From: Acinetobacter sp. YWS30-1
GTDB lineage: Bacteria > Pseudomonadota > Gammaproteobacteria > Pseudomonadales > Moraxellaceae
Length of the DNA: 64,000 bases
Reading direction: 5' to 3'
Assembly (NCBI RefSeq): GCF_033558715.1
Contig: NZ_CP114606.1
Span: 2,728,001-2,792,000 of the forward strand
The notes under the pieces were generated by a model. That model worked only from the letters and a program-made list of their open reading frames with translations. It was not told the DNA's origin and searched no databases. Every line of letters starts with the position of its first letter. The first letter of the stretch is position 1. Of this stretch, positions 9,823 to 18,119 are shown in pieces. The position numbers and the translations under genes were made by a program.

Positions 9823-9857
9823 AAAAAAATGAGCGTATTTACATACACTCATTTTTA
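9823..9857 (-). promoter_or_regulatory. Terminator-like hairpin ahead of the IS4-family transposase start
   Basis: On the minus strand, arms AAAATGAGTGTAT and ATACGCTCATTTT flank a 4-nt loop and are followed by a T run ending immediately before the 9822 ATG. The structure could stop transcripts entering from rlmA, or hide the upstream ATG. Either would limit transposase made from outside promoters, a known strategy in several IS families; its function here is inferred. Confidence 0.55.
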
Positions 9858-9895
9858 CTACATTTTACTAAAATTTGCTTAACTGACTGGCATTA

Positions 9896-9908
9896 CCTCA
9901 ATAATGAG
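9896..9908. repeat. 13-bp target site duplication, right copy
   Basis: CCTCAATAATGAG follows the right inverted repeat and matches 8492-8504 exactly. Confidence 0.93.
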
Positions 9909-9919
9909 GGATTTTTTAT
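9896..9919. terminator. Right half of IS-split bidirectional terminator
   Basis: CCTCA-ATAA-TGAGG followed by GATTTTTT still forms a short 5-bp hairpin with a U-tract for plus-strand transcripts, so read-through from the PBP1a gene across the IS could end here. For rlmA transcripts on the minus strand the U-tract is now on the far side of the IS. Confidence 0.6.
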
Positions 9920-9934
9920 TTCTAAATAACCGAT

Positions 9935-10738
9935 TTACTTCTTCTGAAATACATAAATCTGGAATTGGGCCATTAAATCGAATTGATCCTGCTGCTCAAG
10001 TGCCAAACGGCGTTCAGGTTTGGCTTTATAAGCATAGGGAGTCATAGCAATCAGGTTTTTTAAATCCGCTTGAGGCAAAGTCATTGGCGCATCAATCACC
10101 TGTTCACTTACCAGATTAAATACATCCTGCAACTGCTCAACAAATTTCTGTGGCTCGTGTGCTTTCACTTCCTCAAATAAGGCTTCCCGCATCGCGTACA
10201 AATGTTGTGGTGCAGGCGTCACTACCATCAAATAAGATTTTGGCTTTAATACCCGCAAGATTTCCTGTTTCGGAATCGGGCTAAATAAGCTGGTACAGAG
10301 ATCAATGGATTGATCCAATACCGGCAAGGTTGCCCCTGTCCCTACCACCCAGGTAATTTCTTTATTCAGTTTAGCTGCAACCTGAACTGCATTTTTGGCA
10401 ATATCTACGCCGACACATTGCATGACTTCAGCCTGCATGGCATTGGTGTAATAGCCTTCGCCACAACCAATATCGAGCAGATTTTCAATCCGCAGCTCAC
10501 GGATTTTCTTGACCACAGCCTGTTGCAAAGGCGCATAATGGCCTGCACTCAGAAATGCACGGCGTGCCTGCACAGATTCAGGCGTATCGCCCGGATTTTT
10601 ACTATGTTTATGCTGCACCACATGCAGGTTCACATAACCCTGCTTGGCTACATCATAGCTATGCTGATTGTCACAGCGCCATGTACGTTCATTTAAGCGT
10701 AACTGCTCACGACAAACAGGACACATCAGTAGGTTCAT
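9935..10738 (-). CDS. rlmA: 23S rRNA (guanine(745)-N1)-methyltransferase RlmA
   Basis: RlmA methylates N1 of G745 (E. coli numbering) in 23S rRNA using SAM. The N-terminus carries a zinc-binding Cys set (CPVC at the start, then a second C and H in WRCDNQHSYD). The methyltransferase motif I is LLDIGCGEGYYTNAM, and QGYVNLHVVQHK and GDTPESVQARRAFL are hallmark RlmA segments. The open frame extends 11 codons upstream, but those overlap the mraY terminator hairpin; a GGAG Shine-Dalgarno precedes the ATG at 10738 (MNLLMCP), giving 267 aa. Convergent with the PBP1a gene. Confidence 0.93.
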   Translation of the reverse strand: MNLLMCPVCREQLRLNERTWRCDNQHSYDVAKQGYVNLHVVQHKHSKNPGDTPESVQARRAFLSAGHYAPLQQAVVKKIRELRIENLLDIGCGEGYYTNAMQAEVMQCVGVDIAKNAVQVAAKLNKEITWVVGTGATLPVLDQSIDLCTSLFSPIPKQEILRVLKPKSYLMVVTPAPQHLYAMREALFEEVKAHEPQKFVEQLQDVFNLVSEQVIDAPMTLPQADLKNLIAMTPYAYKAKPERRLALEQQDQFDLMAQFQIYVFQKK

Positions 10739-10756
10739 TTTTAAATTTCTCCAAAA

Positions 10757-10785
10757 CAAAAAAGCCGGCATGCGCCGACTTTTTC
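10757..10785 (-). terminator. Rho-independent terminator after mraY
   Basis: On the minus strand AGTCGGC-GCAT-GCCGGCT followed by TTTTTTGTTTT forms a 7-bp GC-rich stem with a U-tract, 12 bp after the mraY stop. It closes the rsmH-to-mraY operon and separates it from rlmA. Confidence 0.9.
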
Positions 10786-10796
10786 AAATGCATTTC

Positions 10797-11915
10797 TTAG
10801 CGTAATTTTAAGGTCATTAGGCCAAAAACTACCAGCATAATTGTAATAATCCAGAAACGGATGACGACTTGAGTTTCACGCCAACCTTTCTTTTCATAAT
10901 GGTGATGCAAAGGTGCCATCAGGAATACCCGTTTATTACGCATTCTTAATGAACCGATTTGCAGGAAGACTGAAATTGCTTCCACCAGGAATACACCTGC
11001 CATAATCGCAAACACGATTTCCTGACGCACCATCACGGCAATCGTACCCAGCATCGCACCTAAAGATAACGCACCCACATCACCCATAAACACTTGAGCT
11101 GGATGAGCGTTATACCAGAGGAATGCCAGACCGGCACCGATCATCGCAGCACAGATCACCACCAGTTCAGAAGAATATTTCACATAAGGAATATGTAAGT
11201 AGTTAGCGAAACGTACATCGCCTGCCAAATAAGCAAATACCCCTAAACCTGCCGCAACCAGGACAATTGGCATAATTGCCAGACCATCCAGACCATCGGT
11301 CAGGTTTACGGCATTGGATGCACCATTAATCACGAAGTAAGTGAAAATAATGAAGCCAATTCCCAGCGGAATCACAGACAATGGAATGGTGTGATCCTTA
11401 AAGAATGGAATCAACACATCCAGCATGTTGGCAGTCACAACTGGATTCGGTTGCTGCTGTGCGATCACATACAGTGCAATACCAGCACCGATTGAACCTA
11501 CAGACGTCCAAAAGAATTTCTTGCGTGCAGGTAAACCGGCATTGTCCTTATAACGGATTTTAATCCAGTCATCCGCCCAGCCAACGGCGCCGAAAATCAC
11601 CATTACCGAGAGCACAATCCAGACATAAGGATTCGTCAGGTCCGCCCACAGTAAGGTGGAGATCCCGATCGAGAGCAGGATTAATACCCCACCCATGGTC
11701 GGTGTACCCATTTTCTTGGCATGATTCTCAGGAGCAAACGAACTTACTGCCTGACCATATTTTAGTGCCTGCAATTTGCGGATCATGATCGGACCCAAGA
11801 CCAAACCGATAGTCATTGCGGTCAAGACGCTGAGCAAAGCACGTAAAGTTAGATAACGAACCACCTGAAACGTGCTATCAAAGCCCGCCAGCTGGTCAAA
11901 TAGCCATAACAGCAT
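10797..11915 (-). CDS. mraY: Phospho-N-acetylmuramoyl-pentapeptide-transferase
   Basis: MraY transfers phospho-MurNAc-pentapeptide from UDP to undecaprenyl phosphate, making lipid I at the inner membrane. The 372-aa polytopic protein (about 10 membrane helices) contains the family motifs [10 protein letters not shown], the Mg-binding stretch [11 protein letters not shown] and the C-terminal [14 protein letters not shown]. It begins one base after the murF stop and is the last gene of the cluster. The usual next gene murD is absent, replaced by a terminator and rlmA. Confidence 0.98.
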   Translation of the reverse strand: MLLWLFDQLAGFDSTFQVVRYLTLRALLSVLTAMTIGLVLGPIMIRKLQALKYGQAVSSFAPENHAKKMGTPTMGGVLILLSIGISTLLWADLTNPYVWIVLSVMVIFGAVGWADDWIKIRYKDNAGLPARKKFFWTSVGSIGAGIALYVIAQQQPNPVVTANMLDVLIPFFKDHTIPLSVIPLGIGFIIFTYFVINGASNAVNLTDGLDGLAIMPIVLVAAGLGVFAYLAGDVRFANYLHIPYVKYSSELVVICAAMIGAGLAFLWYNAHPAQVFMGDVGALSLGAMLGTIAVMVRQEIVFAIMAGVFLVEAISVFLQIGSLRMRNKRVFLMAPLHHHYEKKGWRETQVVIRFWIITIMLVVFGLMTLKLR

Positions 11916-13319
11916 TTAGAGTTTCTCCATCAATGCAGCCATTAATGTTTCCATATGGGTAAAACGCGACCCTTTAAATAGAAAAGACATTGGCTGGGGA
12001 TGATGTGTTTCAATCAAATCAATTAAAAATGGTAAAGCCTGCTCCTGATTGAGGAAAGCCTGCATCTTCTTACCATATTGCGTACTACGTGCACCTTCTT
12101 GTGCAGCTGGAGCAAATTCACCCACAGCCACCACAAAATTAATGCCTTTGACCGATACCAGATCCCGACCAAGTTTATAATGCTCGATCGCGGCAGATGA
12201 ACCCAGTTCACCGATATCACCGGTCACCATCACTCGAATACCCTGCTGCTGCGCTAAAACTTCAGCCGCTGCACGCATCGAGCTTGGATTGGCATTGTAG
12301 GTATCATCAATAAATAAAAATTCTTTGTGCGGAATAAAGTTCAAACGACCTTTGGCACCAACGGCCTGTTCAAGGCCAGCCACGATATCATTCAGACTGA
12401 TACCAATCGCCAAAGAAAAAGCCACTGCTGCAGTTGCGTTTTGCACATTGTGTTCACCAGCAAATGGCAGATTTACGGTTTTACTGCCTTGCGGTGTATT
12501 TAGCGTGAAAGTCACAGATTGCGGATGTAGTTCTACGTCAGTCGCGTAGACGTCACCACCCTGACCAAAACTTAGGGTCTTCTCTGTTTTGACGTCTGCA
12601 CGGATCTGCTCGGCGTAATCATCTGCTGCGGGCACAATCGAAGTTTCAGAAATATGCGAATAGATTTCAGACTTGGCGCGACAAATCCCATCACGACCAC
12701 CAAACTCACCCAAATGTGCGGTACCGATATTAATGATACCGGCCACATGCGGCTGTACCAGATTGGAAGTGTAATCAATTTCACCCTGATGGCTCGCACC
12801 CAGCTCCATCACCGCATACTGATGTTCAGCACGCAGTTCCAGCAACATCATTGGGACACCCAAATCATTATTCAGGTTACCGCGAGTGACTAAAGTCGGT
12901 GCCAGACGTGACAAGATACTGCCCAGCATTTCCTTGGTCGTGGTTTTACCGCTACTGCCTGTCAAAGCAATGACTTTAAGCTGTGAGTTTTGCTGACGAC
13001 GATAAGCGCCAAGATGACCCAGTGCCAGACGAGTGTCTTCAACTACTAGCTGGCAAATCTCTGCATCAACAGGTCGACTGACAATTGCGACTCCACAGCC
13101 CTTCTCAGCCACTTGGGCGATAAAGTCATGCGCATCAAAACGCTCACCTTTAAGTGCCAAAAAAACATCACCTGCTTCGGCATAACGGGAATCAGTTAAA
13201 ATCCGCTTAATCTGACCTTCAGGTTTTTTATCATTCAGCCAATAACCCTGAGTGGCTTGCTGTAACTGTTCAATTGTCCATGGCTCTAGAGGCACGGTAC
13301 TTGTTGTTGAAGTATGCAT
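11916..13319 (-). CDS. murF: UDP-N-acetylmuramoyl-tripeptide--D-alanyl-D-alanine ligase
   Basis: MurF adds D-Ala-D-Ala to UDP-MurNAc-tripeptide, completing the cytoplasmic pentapeptide precursor. The ATP-binding motif GSSGKTTTKE begins at residue 121. The Mur-ligase centre ELGASHQGEID, the NLNNDLGVP segment and the C-terminal FIDDTYNANPSSM motif are present. At 467 aa it is of normal size. It lies 8 bp after murE and next to mraY within one operon. Confidence 0.98.
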   Translation of the reverse strand: MHTSTTSTVPLEPWTIEQLQQATQGYWLNDKKPEGQIKRILTDSRYAEAGDVFLALKGERFDAHDFIAQVAEKGCGVAIVSRPVDAEICQLVVEDTRLALGHLGAYRRQQNSQLKVIALTGSSGKTTTKEMLGSILSRLAPTLVTRGNLNNDLGVPMMLLELRAEHQYAVMELGASHQGEIDYTSNLVQPHVAGIINIGTAHLGEFGGRDGICRAKSEIYSHISETSIVPAADDYAEQIRADVKTEKTLSFGQGGDVYATDVELHPQSVTFTLNTPQGSKTVNLPFAGEHNVQNATAAVAFSLAIGISLNDIVAGLEQAVGAKGRLNFIPHKEFLFIDDTYNANPSSMRAAAEVLAQQQGIRVMVTGDIGELGSSAAIEHYKLGRDLVSVKGINFVVAVGEFAPAAQEGARSTQYGKKMQAFLNQEQALPFLIDLIETHHPQPMSFLFKGSRFTHMETLMAALMEKL

Positions 13320-13327
13320 GTGAAATC

Positions 13328-14824
13328 CTAATGCGCTGGAAATGCTAAATCACGGTTGTGATGCTGGGCATCAATCGCGGCCTGTACCTCGACCACATCA
13401 TCAAACCAATGTCGCACCCCATCAATCTCCTGATAATTTTCGTGTCCCTTACCGGCAATCACCACAATGTCACCTGGCTGTGCCTGGTCGACTACAAAGC
13501 GGATTGCTTCACGACGGTCATGAATTTCATGATAGGTTTTGTCTGAAAAATCGATACCCTGCTTCATGTCAGCGAAAATCTGGTTTGGATCTTCAGTACG
13601 TGGATTGTCCGAAGTCAGCACTGCAATATCAGCACCTTCGAGGGCCGCTTGAGTCATCAACGGACGTTTGCCACGATCACGATCACCGCCACAACCAAAA
13701 GCAACCCAGAGTTTTTGACTGACATGGCGCTTCAGCGTAAGCAAGACCTGAGTGAGGGCATCTGGAGTATGTGCATAATCCACAACAAATAAACGCTCAT
13801 CATCACGAATGACCTGCATACGGCCTGGAGCACCTTTCAGCTCGGGCACAGTTGCAATTAAATCGGCTAATGCAAAACCGGCTTGCTCTGCCACAACCAG
13901 GCTCGCAACCAGATTTTCGATATTGAAATGACCCAGCAAAGGACTATGCACAGTAAATGTATCTTGTGCAGTGATCAATTTAAATTCAGCACCGGAAATA
14001 CTGTATTGGATATCCTGAACCTGATAATCAGCTGCTTGTGACAAAGAATAAGTCAGAATTTTCGGCTGATTCGGATTGGCTTTTGCAGCATTCAGCATCA
14101 CTTTTGCATGTGCGTCATCAATATTGATAACTGCAACTTTCAGAGATTCAAAACTGAATAAACGCGATTTTGCTTCTGCATAAGCTTCCAACGTACCGTG
14201 ATAGTCGAGATGGTCACGGCTTAAATTGCTATAAGCCGCAATTTCAATCGCACACCCATTCAGACGGCCCTGCTCCAGACCATGCGAACTCGCCTCAATT
14301 GAAGCAAATTCCGCACCTGCCTGTGCATAAGCATGCAAGGCATTTTGCAATTGCAGGGCATCAAGGGTGGTATGAGAAGAGGCTTCCAGATTCGGCAAAA
14401 TACCATTCCCAGTAGTCCCCATAACTGCACAAGCTTTGCCTTGCAGCATCAGCAACTCAGCAACCAGACGGGAAATTGTGGTTTTACCATTGGTACCAGT
14501 TACGGCCAGAATACGGGCAGCCTTGACTGGCTGAGTCGCTTGCAGATAGCGCTTTTGCCACTCGCCCATCAAGTGACGGACATTGGGTACTACCAAAGCT
14601 GGAGTAACACCTAGCTCTTGTTCTGAAATTACGGCCAGTGCACCCAATGACAGGGCTTTTTTGGCATATTCTGCGGTTTTTTCAGGTTGAGACAAGCTGG
14701 TCAGAGCAATAAAAATTTGCCCCAGTTTAACTTTGCGGCTGTCCAGTTCGAAACCCTGAAAGGATTGTCGCATCCACTCAGCAGGTTCTTGAACGGCGTA
14801 GAGATCTTGAAATGTAATGGACAT
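13328..14824 (-). CDS. murE: UDP-N-acetylmuramoyl-L-alanyl-D-glutamate--2,6-diaminopimelate ligase
   Basis: MurE adds the third stem-peptide residue. The P-loop TGTNGKTT is at residues 109-116, and the DNPR motif (residues 406-409, in TSDNPRTEDP) is the determinant for meso-diaminopimelate rather than lysine, as expected in a Gram-negative. The 498 aa show the three Mur-ligase domains. It lies 11 bp after ftsI and 8 bp before murF, so it is co-transcribed with both. Confidence 0.98.
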   Translation of the reverse strand: MSITFQDLYAVQEPAEWMRQSFQGFELDSRKVKLGQIFIALTSLSQPEKTAEYAKKALSLGALAVISEQELGVTPALVVPNVRHLMGEWQKRYLQATQPVKAARILAVTGTNGKTTISRLVAELLMLQGKACAVMGTTGNGILPNLEASSHTTLDALQLQNALHAYAQAGAEFASIEASSHGLEQGRLNGCAIEIAAYSNLSRDHLDYHGTLEAYAEAKSRLFSFESLKVAVINIDDAHAKVMLNAAKANPNQPKILTYSLSQAADYQVQDIQYSISGAEFKLITAQDTFTVHSPLLGHFNIENLVASLVVAEQAGFALADLIATVPELKGAPGRMQVIRDDERLFVVDYAHTPDALTQVLLTLKRHVSQKLWVAFGCGGDRDRGKRPLMTQAALEGADIAVLTSDNPRTEDPNQIFADMKQGIDFSDKTYHEIHDRREAIRFVVDQAQPGDIVVIAGKGHENYQEIDGVRHWFDDVVEVQAAIDAQHHNRDLAFPAH

Positions 14825-14835
14825 TGATCACCTAT

Positions 14836-16659
14836 TTACTGGACTTTGGGAGATTCTAAAGGTTTGTCCAACGGGACATTTAGCAGGCGTAAAGATTCCT
14901 GCATCACACGGGCAAAGACAGGTGCAGATACCGTACCACCATAATAAGACCCTTGCGGATTTTCCACGACCACCACCATAGCAATACGCGGATCACTCAC
15001 GGGTGCTACACCAGCAAATAAAGCACGGTATTCACTGGTTGAATAGCCTTTACGGTCGGCACGCAATTTATGCGCAGTACCGGTTTTACCTGCAACACGA
15101 TAACCAGGTACGGTTGCACGGGTTGCTGTACCACCAGGCAGAGTTGCTGTTTCCATCATCAGCAGAACCTGTTCTGCGATTTGTGGATCAATCATCTGCT
15201 CGCCCTGTGGCTGTTCTTCTAATTTATACAGGCTTAAAGGCACTTTCACACCTTTGTTCGCCAGCATGGCATAGGCATCAGCCAGTTGCAGCACAGTCGC
15301 ATTCAGACCATAACCATAGGCCATAGTTGCTACTTCAGATACATTCCATTTACTTGGCGGCAGAATCAAACCGGAACTTTCACCCGGAAATTTCACTGCG
15401 GAACGCTGACCAAAACCAAGACGTTTATAGAAAGTCGGTAAAGTTTCATACGGCAGTGACAGAGCTAATTTAGCTACCCCGACGTTTGATGATTTCTGGA
15501 TAATCCCACCCAACGTCAACTGACCATAGTTATGCGTATCACGAATAGTGTGGTTTCCGACCCGCATACTACCTGGACTCGTATTGATGACCGAATTGGC
15601 CGTATATTTCCCGCTCTCTAGAGCCATCGCCACAGTTAGCGGCTTCATGGTTGAACCCGGCTCGAAGGAATCGACAGCGCCACGATTACGCATTGCGTCT
15701 TTATTTAATAAGCCATTCTTGTCATTCGGGTTATAAGAGGGCCAAGAAGACATTGCCAGAATTTCACCGGTTTTGACGTCGACTGCAATCGCTGTTGCGG
15801 AGCGGGCATTATTGGCGACGCCTGCTGCAGTCAGTTCACGATACATAATGTACTGTAAACGTGAGTCGATACTCAGGGTAATGTTTTCACCTGGCTCAAC
15901 TTCTTTAATCACTTCCGGTTCTTTAACCCGGTTGCCTTTTTTGTCACGGATAATCTGCTGTTCACCATCCTGACCGGCAAGACGGGTATTCAGCTGCATC
16001 TCCAGACCTTCGATCCCAATTCCCTCACTATTGGTCAGACCAATAATCTGGGAGTTTGGCTGGGGCTGAGGATAATAGCGCTTATAGTTTTTCTCGGTAT
16101 ACACACCTTGGAAATTACGCTTCATGATCAGTTCCGCCTGTTGTGGCGGCACTTCTTTTTTCAGGATCAGATAACGTGAACGTGGACGCTCTTCCATCTT
16201 TTTGCGCAATTCAGCACGATCCATGCCCACTGCATCAGCCAGCTCATCCAGATTCAGGTTTTTATCTGGGAGCTGGCGTTTTAGTTTACGGCTATTCGGC
16301 TCTTTCTGTAGCGCCAGCATGGTTTCATCATAGAGTCTTTTATTATCAAAATAGTCACGTGGGTCAATCACGATTTTCATAATCGGCGTACTGATCGCCA
16401 GTGGAATACCATTACGATCATAAATTACGCCACGCATGGCCTTGATGGTATTGGTTCGTAAAATATTGGCATTGGCTTTATTTTGCAGAAAATCCTTATT
16501 AATAATCTGCACATAGAAAGCTCGGCCGATTAGTGTCACAAAACACAGCAGCACCACGGCCCACATGATGTAAAAACGGTTGATATAAACATTTAAGGCA
16601 TTTTTCTCGGTGACGGACTGCTTTTTACGTACCGGTTGCTTCTTTCTCTTGTCTACCAT
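14836..16659 (-). CDS. ftsI: Peptidoglycan D,D-transpeptidase FtsI (PBP3)
   Basis: FtsI is the septal class B transpeptidase, acting with FtsW at the divisome. The 607 aa have a basic cytoplasmic tail, one membrane anchor (about 31-51), a PBP dimerisation domain, and a transpeptidase domain with Ser336 in PGSTMKP (SxxK), S390-S-N392 (SxN) and K525-T-G. It is the main target of several beta-lactams in Acinetobacter. It follows ftsL by 15 bp. Confidence 0.98.
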   Translation of the reverse strand: MVDKRKKQPVRKKQSVTEKNALNVYINRFYIMWAVVLLCFVTLIGRAFYVQIINKDFLQNKANANILRTNTIKAMRGVIYDRNGIPLAISTPIMKIVIDPRDYFDNKRLYDETMLALQKEPNSRKLKRQLPDKNLNLDELADAVGMDRAELRKKMEERPRSRYLILKKEVPPQQAELIMKRNFQGVYTEKNYKRYYPQPQPNSQIIGLTNSEGIGIEGLEMQLNTRLAGQDGEQQIIRDKKGNRVKEPEVIKEVEPGENITLSIDSRLQYIMYRELTAAGVANNARSATAIAVDVKTGEILAMSSWPSYNPNDKNGLLNKDAMRNRGAVDSFEPGSTMKPLTVAMALESGKYTANSVINTSPGSMRVGNHTIRDTHNYGQLTLGGIIQKSSNVGVAKLALSLPYETLPTFYKRLGFGQRSAVKFPGESSGLILPPSKWNVSEVATMAYGYGLNATVLQLADAYAMLANKGVKVPLSLYKLEEQPQGEQMIDPQIAEQVLLMMETATLPGGTATRATVPGYRVAGKTGTAHKLRADRKGYSTSEYRALFAGVAPVSDPRIAMVVVVENPQGSYYGGTVSAPVFARVMQESLRLLNVPLDKPLESPKVQ

Positions 16660-16674
16660 GTTCGAGCGCTAGCC

Positions 16675-17007
16675 TTATTTTTTCTCATCTGAAGGTTGTG
16701 GTAAGGAAATCACGACACTCTGTGAAATCGGAGGTGAATACATCCTTAACTGGGTCACTGCACGGGTACCAATCTGCGCGGTCGCACCGAAAGTCTGCTG
16801 TTCAATCAGCAAACGTCCCCACTCTGCATTCAGGTCATCCCGTTCGCGCAGATAGGTACTTAGTTTGCGGTTATCCTGACGGTATTCAAAGACTTGGAAG
16901 ACGACAAATACCGCACTGATGAAGACCATCAATATCAATATGAGGTAAATAATGACTTTTTTCAGCCATAACTTTTCTGTTTTTTTATCAACCACTTCAG
17001 TTTTCAT
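16675..17007 (-). CDS. ftsL: Cell division protein FtsL
   Basis: A small bitopic protein of the FtsQLB subcomplex that regulates septal peptidoglycan synthesis. The 110 aa have a charged cytoplasmic N-terminus, one membrane helix around residues 16-38 (VIIYLILILMVFISAVFVVF) and a periplasmic coiled coil with the typical ERDDLNAEWGRLLIEQ. Sequence conservation is low in this family; position between rsmH and ftsI confirms the call. Confidence 0.95.
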   Translation of the reverse strand: MKTEVVDKKTEKLWLKKVIIYLILILMVFISAVFVVFQVFEYRQDNRKLSTYLRERDDLNAEWGRLLIEQQTFGATAQIGTRAVTQLRMYSPPISQSVVISLPQPSDEKK

Positions 17008-17017
17008 GATGTGCCTA

Positions 17018-17929
17018 TTAAGCTAAACGTTCTGCCACGCGCAGCCATGCGCTACGTGAACGAGGATTGGCTTTAACTTCCTCATCACTTGCCTTGACCC
17101 GGGCGATTTTCTTTAAACGTCGCGTATCCTTTTGTTGTTGCGGCATTCCCCAGCCTGAATCTTCTTCAAGCGTTGATTCTTTTTGAATAAACTGTTTAAT
17201 CAACCGGTCTTCTAATGAATGAAAGCTGATCACAGCCAAACGTCCCTCTGGTTTTAAAATTTCAACCGCTTGAGGGAGGAAAGTTTCAATATCTTCTAAT
17301 TCTTTATTAATAGCAATACGAATTGCCTGGAAAGTTCGGGTGGCAGCATGTTTATTTTTTTCCCATTTTGGATGGGCAACTTTCACAATTTCCGCCAGTT
17401 TGGCTGTGGTATCAATATATCCGGCAGCCTTGATCGCTTTGGCTATACGACGACTATAACGCTCTTCCCCATACTGAAAAATCACATTGGCCAGTGCTTC
17501 TTCTTCAATATCCACCAGCCATTCTGCTGCAGTCGGACCTTGCGAGTTGTCCATACGCATATCCAGCGGGCCATCTTTCATAAAGCTGAAACCGCGTTCT
17601 GCCTGATCCAGCTGCGGTGAAGACACCCCTAAGTCAGCCATCACACCATCTACACTTTCAATACCCTGCTCAGCTAATGCCTGTTTTAAATCAGCGAAGC
17701 TGGCATGGATAATTTTAAAACGTGAATCTCCCTGTTCCAGTTCTGCGGCAACAGCCAATGCTTGCGGGTCTTTATCGAAAGCATAGACGCGTGCATTTTC
17801 ATCTAATTTGGAAAGTAATAAACGTGTATGCCCACCGCGACCAAAGGTTCCATCCACATAAATTCCCGTATTGCGACCAGCCAGTAAGGCATCAATCGTT
17901 TCGTGAAGTAATACAGAAATATGTGACAT
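17018..17929 (-). CDS. rsmH: 16S rRNA (cytosine(1402)-N4)-methyltransferase RsmH
   Basis: RsmH (MraW) methylates N4 of C1402 in 16S rRNA. The 303 aa contain the SAM motif YVDGTFGRGGHTRLLL near residue 24, the motif GVMADLGVSSPQLDQAERGFSF and the C-terminal VISFHSLEDR and NPRSRSAWLRVAERL. It is the first gene of the cluster here. No mraZ regulator gene precedes it; the upstream 130 bp are AT-rich and should contain the operon promoter. Confidence 0.98.
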   Translation of the reverse strand: MSHISVLLHETIDALLAGRNTGIYVDGTFGRGGHTRLLLSKLDENARVYAFDKDPQALAVAAELEQGDSRFKIIHASFADLKQALAEQGIESVDGVMADLGVSSPQLDQAERGFSFMKDGPLDMRMDNSQGPTAAEWLVDIEEEALANVIFQYGEERYSRRIAKAIKAAGYIDTTAKLAEIVKVAHPKWEKNKHAATRTFQAIRIAINKELEDIETFLPQAVEILKPEGRLAVISFHSLEDRLIKQFIQKESTLEEDSGWGMPQQQKDTRRLKKIARVKASDEEVKANPRSRSAWLRVAERLA

Positions 17930-18060
17930 AAAAACTCAATCAATAGGGCGAAAAATTTAACTGCACATTATCACTCTGTTTAGCTAAAGCTCCAAACGAC
18001 TTTTTGTAGATAAATATTAATTTCTATAGAGAAAACCGTTTTTATTTTTCGACAGCCGAT

Positions 18061-18090
18061 AAAAAAGCCTCCATCGAGGAAGCTTTTTTA
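18061..18090. terminator. Rho-independent terminator after sbp
   Basis: AAAAAAGCCTCC-ATCGA-GGAAGCTTTTTT forms an 11-bp stem with one mismatch and has A/T tracts on both sides. It lies 30 bp beyond the sbp stop and can serve minus-strand transcription, while insulating the downstream rsmH promoter. Confidence 0.88.
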
Positions 18091-18119
18091 TATTTTAAAT
18101 TTATTTTCTAATCAACAGA

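Larger units (their letters stand above)
8505..9895 (-). mobile_element. IS4-family insertion sequence (IS4 subgroup), complete
   Basis: This 1391-bp element has 17-bp perfect terminal inverted repeats TAATGCCAGTCAGTTAA (8505-8521 and, inverted, 9879-9895), very close to the ends of E. coli IS4. It has one intact transposase gene on the minus strand and a 13-bp target duplication. The transposase stop codon lies inside the left repeat. Everything needed for transposition appears intact. It sits in the terminator between two convergent genes and disrupts no coding sequence. I do not assign an ISfinder name. Confidence 0.93.
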
